Shown one piece after another: positions 27,247-36,204 of a DNA stretch of 64,000 nt. How positions within the stretch are numbered: position 1 is the first letter of the stretch; every line of letters begins with the position of its first letter. The notes below the pieces were generated by a model. The model was not told where the DNA came from and did no database searches. It saw only the letters and a program-made list of their open reading frames with translations. The stretch is taken from positions 64,001 to 128,000 of the forward strand of contig JAGATQ010000051.1 of NCBI GenBank assembly GCA_017621205.1. Direction: 5' to 3'. The stretch is from Lachnospira sp. (GTDB lineage Bacteria; Bacillota; Clostridia; Lachnospirales; Lachnospiraceae). The position numbers and the translations under genes were made by a program.

Positions 27247-27283
27247 TATTAATTACAAATTGCTATACTAGTGTACTGTATCA

Positions 27284-28306
27284 TTAATATATCGTTCCAC
27301 TGTTCACCACAGGCTGCGCACCCTTATCACCGCAGAGTACGACAAGCAGATTACTGACCATGGCTGCCTTACGCTCCTCATCAAGTACAACAATCTCATC
27401 CTCACTAAGCTTGTCAATCGCCTGCTGTACCATACCAACAGCACCCTCGACAATCTTCTTACGGGCTGAAATAACTGCCGCCGCCTGCTGCTTTTGCAGC
27501 ATTGCTGCCGCAATTTCCTCTGCATAGGACAAATGGGTAATCCGCACATCCTCTACCTCGATTCCTGCCACCATAACCTTTTGCTGCAGCTCCAGCTTCA
27601 TGCTCTCTGCAATTTCTTGTGAACTGCCACGAAGCGTCTTCTCATTGCTTTCCTCGTTCTCCTCTTCCTCTAACAAATCGTATGGATACAGACGGGTAAT
27701 TTTACGAACCGTCGAATCACACTGTGTAGATAAAAAAGTAGCATAATCATCCACGTTAAAGACCGCCTTTGTCGGGTCAGTTACCTTCCAGATAACCACT
27801 GTACCAATAATAATCGGATTACCAAGTGCATCATTAACCTTCTGAATCGCATTATTCAAGGTCTGCGTTTTTAAAGAAATCTTCTTTTTGAGGTTTGCTG
27901 TTGCCGTTTCATTATTGCTGTTTCCCTTATCTGAAAAAAGAGCGTTCGTCATCGCTAAAATATCCGTCTTCTGTGGTGTTACAGCCGAACAAAAAGGATT
28001 TACAAAATAAAATCCCGGTGCTTTAATCGTCCCATAATATGTACCAAATAACGTTAGTACCAATGCTTCCTTCGGATTCAGTACCTTAAATCCACTACAA
28101 AGTACACTGAAAAATATAATTCCTAAAATGGAGACAATAATCAGGCTCACACCAGCAGCCATAATATCCATCTCACAGAAAACACAACCCGCAATAATTC
28201 CAAGCACACAAAGCACAAAACCCAAAAGAACCAGGAACAGCATCGAAAATCCCCTTACCTTTGTAATCTCCCTCTCCTCTAGCATCATCTTCTTTTCCTC
28301 ACTCAT
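27284..28306 (-). CDS. SPFH/band 7 membrane protein
   Basis: A 340-residue SPFH (stomatin/prohibitin/flotillin) protein. Two N-terminal helices (residues ~20-75: [20 protein letters not shown] and ISVLGIIFF-type segment) anchor it; the band 7 domain follows ([32 protein letters not shown]-like, then [20 protein letters not shown]) with an Ala-rich coiled coil ([18 protein letters not shown]). These proteins organise membrane microdomains or control proteases. Own promoter with TTGACA; family 2 element A lies immediately upstream of that promoter. Confidence 0.92.
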   Translation of the reverse strand: MSEEKKMMLEEREITKVRGFSMLFLVLLGFVLCVLGIIAGCVFCEMDIMAAGVSLIIVSILGIIFFSVLCSGFKVLNPKEALVLTLFGTYYGTIKAPGFYFVNPFCSAVTPQKTDILAMTNALFSDKGNSNNETATANLKKKISLKTQTLNNAIQKVNDALGNPIIIGTVVIWKVTDPTKAVFNVDDYATFLSTQCDSTVRKITRLYPYDLLEEEENEESNEKTLRGSSQEIAESMKLELQQKVMVAGIEVEDVRITHLSYAEEIAAAMLQKQQAAAVISARKKIVEGAVGMVQQAIDKLSEDEIVVLDEERKAAMVSNLLVVLCGDKGAQPVVNSGTIY

Positions 28307-28384
28307 AAGCTCCTCCTATCCATGCCCTGTTACAGAACCATTGTCTGTACAAAGGCATTGTTGTGATATCATTTTGATATCATT

Positions 28385-28413
28385 ATAATATAATATTGGA
28401 GTTGGATTGTCAA
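28385..28413 (-). promoter_or_regulatory. Promoter of the SPFH gene
   Basis: TTGACA (28413-28408) and TATTAT (28390-28385) on the - strand, 17 bp apart; a second TATAAT is 3 bp further on. The family 2 element starts 22 bp upstream of the -35 box. Confidence 0.6.
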
Positions 28414-28435
28414 GAAAGAAATTTGTAATATATAT

Positions 28436-28674
28436 GGCCTGAAAGGGGAACACGCTATATTATTTGTTCCGTTGTACGAGAATAAGTATTTCTAAGATAT
28501 TTCCATAAAGATGAATTGTACTGACGCAACCAACGCACATTCGCCATCCATGGCTCAGAGTGCGTCTTTTCGGGACATCCTGTCCCAAAATTGCTGGCTA
28601 TCAGATGGAAATATCAAGAAATACTAATTCTCTACCAAAGTCACAAATAATATAGCGTGTTCCCCTTTCATGCC
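28436..28674 (-). ncRNA. Family 2 structured element, copy A
   Basis: 239 bp. Terminal stem of 25 perfect base pairs (28441-28465 with 28645-28669), extended by GGC/GCC. Internal helices: P2, a ~20-bp imperfect stem (GAATAAGTATTTCTAAGATA with its partner); P3, ACGCAC/GTGCGT around the conserved loop that contains CGCCATCCATGGCTCA; P4, a GGGAC/GTCCC hairpin. Strand is the proposed RNA sense, from wobble pairs. An RNA product is inferred, not shown. Confidence 0.6.
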
Positions 28675-28845
28675 GCCAAGGTTACAGACAAGCCATTTTA
28701 AACAAACGGTATCTAGCGAACTTTCCTGATATTGTTATAAAACGTCAACAAAACAATAATAATGTAACGTTAACCACTTCGGTTCGAAAAACATGAATGT
28801 CCATTTCAACTACTATTGCAAAAAGAAGCCATCTGCAACTTCAGT
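28675..28845. other. 171-bp spacer between divergent family 2 copies A and B
   Basis: No gene. Its two ends resemble the 171-bp spacer of the E-F pair: AAGGTTACAGACAAGCCA versus AAGATTACTGACAAATCA on the left, and CATCTGCAACTTCA versus TATCTGCGACTTCA on the right. The middle is unrelated. It could hold divergent promoters; TTGTTA ... TAATAA is a weak candidate. Confidence 0.5.
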
Positions 28846-29079
28846 GGCATAAAAACGAAATGTGCTATGAATTTGTGACTTTGGGAGGGAATTAGTATTT
28901 CTTGATTTTCCCTTATGTTGCAGCAATTTCGGGACAAGGAGGTCCCGAAAAGACGTCACCGAGCCGGGATGGCGAGTTGGCGTCGGTTGCGTCACTCATC
29001 GCTTACAATATGGGAATATCCTAGAAATACTTATTCCCGTACAACGGAACAAATTCATAGTGCATTTCGGTTTTATGCC
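28846..29079 (+). ncRNA. Family 2 structured element, copy B
   Basis: 234 bp, inverted relative to A. The terminal stem (28846-28874 with 29051-29079) differs completely in sequence from copy A but pairs over 29 positions with two G-U pairs and one mismatch on the + strand. P3 is GACGTCA/TGGCGTC (one G-U on +), P4 is GGGAC/GTCCC. Both wobble sites would be A-C mismatches on the other strand. Confidence 0.6.
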
Positions 29080-29114
29080 GTTCGAATCTATATAATCTTC
29101 TTTTTACTACACTC

Positions 29115-30173
29115 TCACACCAACACCCTCTTCAACTGCTCATCCTCATGAAGCAGCCTCTTCGCTTCCTGCCGATATTCCTCCTCATGCAGATAGGTGT
29201 GGCGGTGCGGCTTTATCTCTGGTGCCATGTCAATAGCCGTTTCAAAATCTAATCGTTTCATTTTCAGTGTTTTTACATAATCCCAGAAGCCTGTCTCGGT
29301 AAACACCGTATTTATCCGGACAAAACGGTGGTTTTGTACCTTTGCCATCAGATAAGTAGCAATTCCTACCTGAATTCCATGCAGCTCCGGCGGTTCTAAA
29401 AATTTATCCAGTGCATGGGAAATCAGATGCTCACTTCCACTAACCGGAACACTGCTCCCCGCCAGCTCATTTGCAATCCCACTCATCGCCAGAGAATCTA
29501 CCAGCTCCTTTAAAAACAAGTCATCCTTAATACTTTTAAAGGGAGTACGCACAAAGCTGTTTACCGCTTTCTTAGCAATCATCATAGCGAAGTCATCCAC
29601 GACACCAACCCCATGCTGCTGTTCATAAAGCCAATCATAAAGGGAGGTAATCTTAGACACCATATCCCCAATGCCAGAATAGATAAATTTCTCCGGTGCA
29701 CTCTTAATCACATCGGTGTCTACGATAATGCCATAAGCCATCTTAGCAGGGACACTCGTACGTTTACCCGACACCAGCATGGATGCCGAAGAGCTGGAAA
29801 ACCCATCACTGGAGGTAGAGGTTGGCACACTAATGAAGGGGAGCTTTCTCAAAAACGCTGCATATTTTGCCGCATCAATCACCTTGCCGCCACCAATACC
29901 AACCACAGCCTCCGTCCGGTTGTCCATAGAAAAGGCAAGCTCTACTACGTCCTCCATGTTAATGCTGTCAAGTTCCCGATATGAAAGGACATTTACACCT
30001 GCTTTATGCAGAGAATCCATAACCTGACTGCCAAACAGCTCAATTAAATCATTGCCAAAGAATAATACTACATCATCAATCTGCTTCTCCATCAGGATAG
30101 TTCCTATATTGTTAAGCATTCCACTTCCCACCTTAAGTACGGTAGGTATTGTAACAGACTGTCTATGATTCAT
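29115..30173 (-). CDS. Glycerol-1-phosphate dehydrogenase-like iron-containing dehydrogenase
   Basis: A 352-residue member of the EgsA/AraM branch of the iron-type alcohol dehydrogenase superfamily, which reduces dihydroxyacetone phosphate to sn-glycerol-1-phosphate with NAD(P)H in the cytoplasm. Signs: GGGKVIDAAKYAA (NAD binding), SVPTSTSSDGFSS (typical of G1P dehydrogenases rather than GldA) and metal ligands in GIGDMVSK (Asp), GSEHLISHALD (His) and LHGIQVG (His). Substrate assignment is inference. It sits 54 bp downstream of the chorismate mutase gene in the same direction with no clear metabolic link. Confidence 0.82.
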   Translation of the reverse strand: MNHRQSVTIPTVLKVGSGMLNNIGTILMEKQIDDVVLFFGNDLIELFGSQVMDSLHKAGVNVLSYRELDSINMEDVVELAFSMDNRTEAVVGIGGGKVIDAAKYAAFLRKLPFISVPTSTSSDGFSSSSASMLVSGKRTSVPAKMAYGIIVDTDVIKSAPEKFIYSGIGDMVSKITSLYDWLYEQQHGVGVVDDFAMMIAKKAVNSFVRTPFKSIKDDLFLKELVDSLAMSGIANELAGSSVPVSGSEHLISHALDKFLEPPELHGIQVGIATYLMAKVQNHRFVRINTVFTETGFWDYVKTLKMKRLDFETAIDMAPEIKPHRHTYLHEEEYRQEAKRLLHEDEQLKRVLV

Positions 30174-30227
30174 AAATCTACCTCCTACTACACAATGTTT
30201 AAATACATAAAAAGTAATTTAATAACC

Positions 30228-31088
30228 CTAAAAATCCCCTTCACACATATAGCTTCCAAGAATCTGAAAATGCTCCGTCTCATTCATCATCTGGAAAATC
30301 AGAGCCTGCATTTCTTTCTCCAAAAAATTGCCAGAGAGTTCTACATAAAATTCATAGTTCCAGTCCGCCTCCTGATTAGGCTTAGAGTGAATCTCGGTTA
30401 AATTCACATTGTAATCCGAAATCATGGAAAGAATGCTTGCCAGAGCACCACTTTTATTTTTGCACACAAACATAACTTTCATGCGATTGTGGTCTGGTGT
30501 TACAACAAGCCTTTTAGTAAATAAAACCACTTTTTTTCGCACGCCACTGTCAGTTACAATCTGGCACTGGTTAATATAGAGCTTTTTTCTTACAAGCATG
30601 CTATGAATCTCATCTGCTGCCTGTACACTGACATCCTCCAAAATACCGATTCCAGCCTCCACCTTATCCTGTTCAATAAGTTCTCCTACCTCATCAAAGC
30701 TGTCTACTGTCATCACTTTATCCTTAGATACCATATTGCAGATATAAAGCTCTGGCTTAACCATAGCAACGCTGTCTACCGCACTCTCTGCTGTTTCATA
30801 CTCTATACCAAGACAATCTCTAAGCTCTAACGTTCTGCCATACTGGTACTTCCGGCTGATTTCCATAATGCGTTTGATGAGAGCAATATACTCCTTTTTT
30901 ATATCGTCCCCCACATCCTTGGTAAGCTTGTCAATAATTGCCAGTTCCCGGTCTGGTTTAAATATATCATCCCCAGTCTCTGCCTTGACTTGTGCCACAT
31001 TATCCGCCAGCTCCATCCGTTCCTGAAATAGTTTTTTAATTTCCTTGTCTACACGGTCAATGTTGGTTCTTACTTCTTCTAATGTCAT
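30228..31088 (-). CDS. pheA: Chorismate mutase - shortened prephenate dehydratase - ACT protein
   Basis: A 286-residue P-protein-like product for phenylalanine biosynthesis. Residues 1-85 are an AroQ chorismate mutase (LEEVRTNIDRVDKEIKKLF, KAETGDDIFKPDRE). Residues ~205-280 are an ACT domain (KNKSGALASILSMI, VNLTEIHSKP). The middle part is only ~110 residues, where a prephenate dehydratase domain needs ~180; VVLFTKRLVV may be the degenerate counterpart of the N-x-TRF motif, and Phe is missing after the Arg. The mutase should work; dehydratase activity is doubtful. Alternatively it is a mutase with a Phe-sensing module. pheA is used on layout only. Confidence 0.75.
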   Translation of the reverse strand: MTLEEVRTNIDRVDKEIKKLFQERMELADNVAQVKAETGDDIFKPDRELAIIDKLTKDVGDDIKKEYIALIKRIMEISRKYQYGRTLELRDCLGIEYETAESAVDSVAMVKPELYICNMVSKDKVMTVDSFDEVGELIEQDKVEAGIGILEDVSVQAADEIHSMLVRKKLYINQCQIVTDSGVRKKVVLFTKRLVVTPDHNRMKVMFVCKNKSGALASILSMISDYNVNLTEIHSKPNQEADWNYEFYVELSGNFLEKEMQALIFQMMNETEHFQILGSYMCEGDF

Positions 31089-31181
31089 GTTGGTTCCTCC
31101 TGTTTTTTAGTTTTATTTGGGCTTTTTGCTTAGAAATTGTTTGGTGTTAGTATGGAAAAGTCATAGTTTTATTTCTCTCAC

Positions 31182-31290
31182 GCATGGAACAAAGATATAC
31201 TATAAATTAGCTCCGTTGTGCGGGAATAAGTATTTCTAAGATATTCCCATATAAGGTGGTTGGTGTTGACGCAACCAACTCTACATTTCC
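31182..31290 (-). repeat. Truncated family 2 element, copy C
   Basis: Only the half corresponding to the left part of copy A is present: gcatggaac terminal arm, CTCCGTTGTGCGGGAATAAG, AAGTATTTCTAAGATA, then GACGCAACCAACT. It breaks off near 31290, so it cannot form the closing stem. Orientation matches A and E; copy D is its partner. Confidence 0.65.
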
Positions 31291-31467
31291 AGACACCTGA
31301 AAAGGGCTTTATAATAGATACATACTTATTCTAATAATATGTTTACCTAAACTACACGATTAATTTTACCTTATCAAAGAAGAAATCTCAACGTCTATTA
31401 CCAAAAACTGGAATAATTACTTAAACTGCTTTCGGCACAAAAGAGAATTGTTGTAATTTCGGGCGGC

Positions 31468-31704
31468 GGTATGGAAGCGGAGCATGCTATAGATTTGTGA
31501 CTTTGGCAGGGAATTAGCATTTCTTGATATTTCCACCTAGTACCTAGCAATTTCGGGACTGGATGTCCCGAAAAGACGCTGTTTGAGCCATGGATGGCGA
31601 ATCAGCGTCGATTGCGGCAACCAAGACTTACTTCACGGAAATATCATAGAAATCCTTATTCCCGAACAACGGAACAAATCCATAGCATGCTCCGTTTTCA
31701 TACC
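31468..31704 (+). ncRNA. Family 2 structured element, copy D
   Basis: 237 bp, 88 bp upstream of the PTS gene and in its direction. Terminal stem (from 31468; closing arm to 31704) with its own sequence (GGAGCATGCTATAG with its complement), two G-U and one A-C on the + strand. P3 GACGCTG/CAGCGTC, P4 GGGAC-tggat-GTCCC, GCAA/TTGC inner helix. Confidence 0.6.
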
Positions 31705-31792
31705 GGTAAAAATACCAACAATCCACCGCATAACATTCCATTCCTTGGTTATGCTATTTTAAATAAATGATGTAATTCAAGGAGGGAACTCT

Positions 31793-33997
31793 ATGAAGGA
31801 TAAATTATTTGGAGTATTACAGCGTGTGGGACGCTCTTTTATGCTTCCCATTGCGATACTGCCTGTAGCCGGTCTGTTACTTGGCATCGGCAGCTCCTTA
31901 ACCAATGAAACGACTCTTACTACCTACGGTCTGATGAATATACTCGGACCGGGTACTTTTTTCCATGCCATTCTTCAGGTTATGAGTGACGCAGGAAATA
32001 TTGTGTTTGCAAACCTGCCAATTATATTTGCCATTGGTGTTGCTATCGGTATGGCAAAACGGGAAAAGGAGGTTGCTGCTCTGTCTGCTGCCATCGCCTT
32101 TTTTATCATGCACGCTTCCATCGGTGCGTTAATTACAATTAACGGTGGAGCGGAGGCTATGCTTGAAGGTGCCGTTACCGATGTGTGTGGTATCTCTTCT
32201 TTGCAAATGGGTGTATTTGGCGGTATCATAGTTGGTCTTGGTGTTGCTGCTTTACACAACCGCTATTATAAAATTGAACTGCCACAGGTGGTTTCCTTCT
32301 TTGGCGGCACCCGTTTTGTGCCGATTATATCTGCCCTTGTCTATACTGGTGTAGGAATTCTGATGTTCTTCATCTGGCCCTTTATCCAGAAGGGAATCTA
32401 CTCTGTAGGAAATGTGGTGCTGCAGTCCGGCTATGTGGGAACATGGGTATACGGATTTATGGAGCGTTTGCTGATTCCCTTCGGTCTGCATCATGTATTT
32501 TATCTTCCCTTCTGGCAGACAGCAGTCGGCGGTACCTACGAAGTCGGCGGTAAGATTATTGAAGGAGCACAAAATATTTTCTTTGCCCAATTGGCAGACC
32601 CAACCGTTACGGAATTTACCGTTTCTGCAACCCGTTTTATGTCCGGTAAATTCCCTCTTATGATATTTGGTCTTCCGGGAGCAGCACTTGCCATGTATAA
32701 AACTGCCCTTCCGAAAAAGCAAAAGGCTGCCGGTGGTTTACTGCTTTCCGCTGCCCTGACATCCATGCTCACAGGTATTACTGAGCCCCTTGAATTCACC
32801 TTCCTGTTTGTAGCTCCGCTACTATATGGAATCCACTGTGTATTTGCGGGTCTTGCCTATATGCTGATGCATGTATGTAATGTCGGTGTCGGCATGACCT
32901 TCTCCGGCGGGTTGATTGATTTGTTCCTGTTTGGAATTTTACAGGGAAATGCCAAAACACACTGGTACTGGGTTGTAATTGTCGGAATTGGATATTTTAT
33001 CGTTTACTATATTTTGTTCCATTTGCTGATTGTAAAGCTGAATCTGAAAACACCGGGGCGGGATGACAACGAGGAAGTAAAGCTTTATAAACGCAGTGAT
33101 GTAGATAATAAGAAAAATGATAATGGAAAAGACACCACTTCTGCACAGATTATCAAGGGCATGGGCGGCAGAGATAATTTATCCGATGTGGATTGCTGTG
33201 CCACAAGGCTCCGCTGCACTGTTAAAAATGCTGCCCTCGTCAGTGAAGAATTATTAAAAGCTACAGGAGCTTCCGGTGTCATAAAAAAGGGCAATGGAAT
33301 ACAGATAATCTATGGACCCAAGGTATCGGTTATTAAATCCAATCTGGAGGATTATCTTGCCATGAATATCGAGGAAGTAGAGGAAGATGCCGAACATCCA
33401 CAGAAACAGGAGCGAACTGCCAATACCAAAAAGCCGCAGAAACAAAAAGCAGCTTATGATACCAAAACCCCACCGGAGCAGAATACATCTGTCGATACTG
33501 GAAAAACACAGCCTGTAAAGCCTGCCTTTGAGGAAGCTATTACCATTCCCAGTCCTTTAACTGGAAAGGTTACCCCTCTAAGCCGTGTTCCCGATGAAGC
33601 CTTTGCAAACAAATTGATGGGAGATGGTATCGCTATCCTTCCGACAGAGGGTACGCTTTATGCACCAGACGACGGAGAAATTCTATTTATCTTCGATACT
33701 ATGCATGCCCTAGGCTTTAAGACAAAGGATGGTGTCTCCCTTATGTTCCATGTTGGTATCGATACAGTAAAGCTTAACGGAAAGGGCTTTACTGTCCTGG
33801 TACAGAATGGACAAAAGGTAAAGAAGGGGACTGCCTTGATGACGATAGATTTAGATTATATAAAGCAGAATGCCCCCTCTATTATAACACCGATTCTGAT
33901 TACAGAAGGAAACGAAGGAATGACGATAATTCCATGCAAAAAAGGCTCAATAAAGGCACTGGAGCCTTTGGTAAAGCTAGAGCCGGAGCATAATTGA
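31793..33997 (+). CDS. PTS system glucose/N-acetylglucosamine-type EIICBA
   Basis: Phosphotransferase permease that imports and phosphorylates a sugar (glucose or N-acetylglucosamine). Domain order is C-B-A in 734 residues. EIIC, ~1-420, begins FGVLQRVGRSFMLPIAILPV. EIIB, ~445-520, has the phosphocysteine in DCCATRLRC. A ~50-residue Lys/Gln/Thr linker with repeats of the type PQKQ follows. EIIA, ~575-734, is Crr-like, with DTMHALGF and the active His in LMFHVGIDTV. The start has AAGGAGGG. No antiterminator hairpin was recognised; family 2 copy D lies upstream. Confidence 0.93.
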   Translation: MKDKLFGVLQRVGRSFMLPIAILPVAGLLLGIGSSLTNETTLTTYGLMNILGPGTFFHAILQVMSDAGNIVFANLPIIFAIGVAIGMAKREKEVAALSAAIAFFIMHASIGALITINGGAEAMLEGAVTDVCGISSLQMGVFGGIIVGLGVAALHNRYYKIELPQVVSFFGGTRFVPIISALVYTGVGILMFFIWPFIQKGIYSVGNVVLQSGYVGTWVYGFMERLLIPFGLHHVFYLPFWQTAVGGTYEVGGKIIEGAQNIFFAQLADPTVTEFTVSATRFMSGKFPLMIFGLPGAALAMYKTALPKKQKAAGGLLLSAALTSMLTGITEPLEFTFLFVAPLLYGIHCVFAGLAYMLMHVCNVGVGMTFSGGLIDLFLFGILQGNAKTHWYWVVIVGIGYFIVYYILFHLLIVKLNLKTPGRDDNEEVKLYKRSDVDNKKNDNGKDTTSAQIIKGMGGRDNLSDVDCCATRLRCTVKNAALVSEELLKATGASGVIKKGNGIQIIYGPKVSVIKSNLEDYLAMNIEEVEEDAEHPQKQERTANTKKPQKQKAAYDTKTPPEQNTSVDTGKTQPVKPAFEEAITIPSPLTGKVTPLSRVPDEAFANKLMGDGIAILPTEGTLYAPDDGEILFIFDTMHALGFKTKDGVSLMFHVGIDTVKLNGKGFTVLVQNGQKVKKGTALMTIDLDYIKQNAPSIITPILITEGNEGMTIIPCKKGSIKALEPLVKLEPEHN

Positions 33998-34047
33998 TGG
34001 AAATATACCGGAAAGAATTGCTATATTGGAAGCTACTATAAGACAAG

Positions 34048-34857
34048 CTATTGCTGTTTATTTAGCGTTTCTATTTCGTGCAGCTGCTTTACCGTCACCT
34101 GCACCCATGCTGGCCGGAAGCCACTGGCAATGGCATTACGAATAGAGCCAAGATTGGACCATGCACAACAGTAGAAGGGGACAATATCCCGTTTTAGAAT
34201 CTCTGTTGCCAGTCTGGCAGTAAGTGCTGCCGCAATACCCTTCTTGCGATATTGCGGCAAAACATCTATCCCGATTTGCCACATAGTCTCACAGTCTGCC
34301 GAAGCTCCCGCCAGCCCTATCAGCTTCCCGCCTTCGTATGCACCTACCGCAAGCACATCCAATTCCTTTCTCTTCTCACACAGGGCATTGCCCCATTCCT
34401 CCCTGTATAGTTCCTGAAAATCCTTGGGCAATAGCAGACGAATATCACAAGCCCCCTTTTTCTTCATTTTACGTTCCAATTTATCTGCCAGATTGTCCCC
34501 CATCAGCACATCGACATCAGGAAGGGAATATTCTGCCATAAAGCAAACATCGTATCCTAATGGACGAATGCAGTTCATCAGATAATGTAAATTAGGTGTC
34601 TCAAAGCAATGCTCCACCGAAAACTGATGGATATATTCTGTCACAATTTCTTTCAACTCTTCTGAGACCGATGCAACAATACATGTCCCATAGGAGGTCA
34701 AATCACAGATAAAGGGAAGCTCTAAATAGCACCTGGCTTCTTCCTTTTTCTGGGAAATAACTACCTTGTTTTTATCTGCCATAAAGTCCTGCCAGTCACA
34801 ATTGCTGTCTATGGCAGATTGTTTCATGGCGGTTTGTAATAACTGGTTGTTATACAT
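34048..34857 (-). CDS. GNAT-family N-acetyltransferase
   Basis: A 269-residue protein with a C-terminal GNAT domain: GAYEGGKLIGLAGASADCET, then the acetyl-CoA loop VLPQYRKKGIAAALTARLA, and a GSIRNAIASGFRPAW end strand. The N-terminal ~130 residues are a variable domain with RPLGYDVCFMAEYSL. Substrate unknown. It is convergent with the PTS gene, 50 bp apart. Confidence 0.85.
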   Translation of the reverse strand: MYNNQLLQTAMKQSAIDSNCDWQDFMADKNKVVISQKKEEARCYLELPFICDLTSYGTCIVASVSEELKEIVTEYIHQFSVEHCFETPNLHYLMNCIRPLGYDVCFMAEYSLPDVDVLMGDNLADKLERKMKKKGACDIRLLLPKDFQELYREEWGNALCEKRKELDVLAVGAYEGGKLIGLAGASADCETMWQIGIDVLPQYRKKGIAAALTARLATEILKRDIVPFYCCAWSNLGSIRNAIASGFRPAWVQVTVKQLHEIETLNKQQ

Positions 34858-34929
34858 TGTTGTCTCCTTTTCAATACTTTTAAAGCTTTACCAAACTACA
34901 AGAACCGATTTTCACTACCCCTGTCTCTA

Positions 34930-35035
34930 GTACATTGGATACTACTAAGTTTAACATAAACAAACTTAGTATTCAATGTACCAGGATTGTTACCACCTGT
35001 GTTTCAAAAACAACCGACTATCTGAAATCGGTTGT
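34930..35035. other. Two hairpins upstream of the LytTR gene
   Basis: GTACATTG (34930-34937) / CAATGTAC (34974-34981) enclose the perfect 10-bp repeat TACTAAGTTT / AAACTTAGTA (34943-34971). A second inverted repeat ACAACCGA / TCGGTTGT lies at 35010-35035. The AAGTTT halves could be LytTR binding sites or the hairpins could be an attenuator. Confidence 0.4.
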
Positions 35036-35072
35036 ATCCAACGCTCATTTCCCCTATAATGCTCATACAAGG

Positions 35073-35161
35073 GATTGCAAAACCTATTCATCCATAACAC
35101 TATTATTGAAATACTATATAGTTTCACAACTAAAAACATAGTGAATAAGCGTTTCGCAATC
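35073..35161. repeat. Degenerate or short family 1-like element
   Basis: Perfect ends GATTGCAAAAC / GTTTCGCAATC apart from one position, the usual family 1 termini, but only 89 bp and without the GATAGTCAT stem. Its edge is 31 bp before the LytTR start. Confidence 0.5.
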
Positions 35162-35192
35162 ACTCTAATAGTACTTTAAGGGAGGTGTTACC

Positions 35193-35633
35193 ATGAATGT
35201 CGAGATAAAAATCGACAGCTCTTATACCGAACCTAAGATATTGATTATGACTGCATCCATGAACGAGGAGCTAAATAATATTTTAAACAGACTATCAGAA
35301 GCTGCTCCTCCTATTATCTCCGGTTATAAGGGCGAGAAGGTTGAAGTGCTGGAACAGCAGGATTTAATCCGTATCTATGCACATGCAGGCAAGGTTTTTG
35401 CTGTAACCGATAACGGTGAATATGTCTTACGCCTTAGATTATATGAGCTTGAAGAACGGTTGAAAACCCATCAATTTGTCCGTATTTCCAATTCGGAAAT
35501 CATCAACTTAAGAAAAGTAAAACACTTTGATTTGAGCTTCACGGGTACGATTTGCGTTCAACTATCCAATGCTACAACAACGTACGTTTCCAGAAGATAT
35601 GTTGCCAAAATTAAAAAGATATTAGGAATATGA
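35193..35633 (+). CDS. LytTR DNA-binding domain protein
   Basis: A 146-residue stand-alone LytTR regulator. Residues ~45-146 carry the fold: ITYCHAHAGKVFAV-like strand (RIYAHAGKVFAVTDNGEYVL), RLRLYELEERLKTHQFVRIS, NSEIINLRKVKHFD and the C-terminal SRRYVAKIKKILG. No receiver domain, so it is not a classical response regulator. It is followed 10 bp later by a DUF3021 membrane protein, the standard LytTR-membrane inhibitor pairing in Firmicutes; the membrane protein is expected to hold it inactive. Confidence 0.9.
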   Translation: MNVEIKIDSSYTEPKILIMTASMNEELNNILNRLSEAAPPIISGYKGEKVEVLEQQDLIRIYAHAGKVFAVTDNGEYVLRLRLYELEERLKTHQFVRISNSEIINLRKVKHFDLSFTGTICVQLSNATTTYVSRRYVAKIKKILGI

Positions 35634-35643
35634 GGTGAAATAT

Positions 35644-36105
35644 ATGAAAAAGAAAATTATATTACGTGGTGCTTTAGGCTTTCCACTTGGAATCACTATT
35701 GGTTACTTAATCACTATTATTATTTCCCTATTCTTTGCCGACGGATATTACTCGCCTTGCGTACCGGAATTAATTAGCATGCTGGGCAATGAAATCAATG
35801 CCGTTATGTTACAGGCTTTGCTCTGTGGCTTGCTAGGCACAGGCTTTGCAGCATGCTCGGTAATATGGGAGATTGAGCATTGGAGCATAGCAAAACAAAC
35901 TGGAATTTACTTTTCAATCATCTGTATCATTATGCTCCCGATTGCCTACGTTTTATGTTGGATGGAGCATAGCATTGCAGGCTTTTTAAGCTATTTCGCA
36001 ATTTTTGTATTGATATTTATTGTTATCTGGGTGACACAGTTCGTAATGGCTATGCGAAATGTGAAAAAAATAAATGCGAAGATTAATGGAAAAAAGGAAG
36101 AGTAA
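35644..36105 (+). CDS. DUF3021 membrane protein, partner of LytTR regulator
   Basis: A 153-residue protein with four hydrophobic helices (FPLGITIGYLITIIISLF, LLCGLLGTGFAACSVIW, IYFSIICIIMLPIAYVL, FLSYFAIFVLIFIVIW), the DUF3021 layout, and a basic tail. ATG at 35644 is preferred to the in-frame GTG at 35635, since AGGTG then sits at good spacing. It likely senses a membrane signal and restrains the LytTR protein; this is from the family pairing. Confidence 0.88.
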   Translation: MKKKIILRGALGFPLGITIGYLITIIISLFFADGYYSPCVPELISMLGNEINAVMLQALLCGLLGTGFAACSVIWEIEHWSIAKQTGIYFSIICIIMLPIAYVLCWMEHSIAGFLSYFAIFVLIFIVIWVTQFVMAMRNVKKINAKINGKKEE

Positions 36106-36146
36106 AATAATTTTTATAAAATGATGATTCACACACCAACATATAA

Positions 36147-36178
36147 AGGGGCTTACCTGCTAATTATCCGGTAAGCCC
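36147..36178. terminator. Bidirectional terminator between DUF3021 and helicase genes
   Basis: GGGCTTACC (36149-36157) pairs perfectly with GGTAAGCCC (36170-36178) between convergent genes; CCCCTTTATAT follows on the - side. T-tracts are modest. Confidence 0.55.
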
Positions 36179-36204
36179 TAATACATATACCTTTGTAAAT
36201 AAAA

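Noticed and set aside
28436-29079. Invertible switch formed by the inverted family 2 pair
   Set aside because: The outer arms of A and B are different in sequence, so long identical repeats needed for simple inversion are absent, and no invertase gene is near.
28813-29151. Short open frames on both strands within family 2 copies (also 51248-51442)
   Set aside because: Differences between copies preserve base pairing, not codons, and no ribosome sites precede the frames.
31089-31181. T-box or Phe attenuator before the chorismate mutase gene
   Set aside because: Less than 100 bp separate the start from the family 2 copy C, and no T-box motif or terminator pair is seen.
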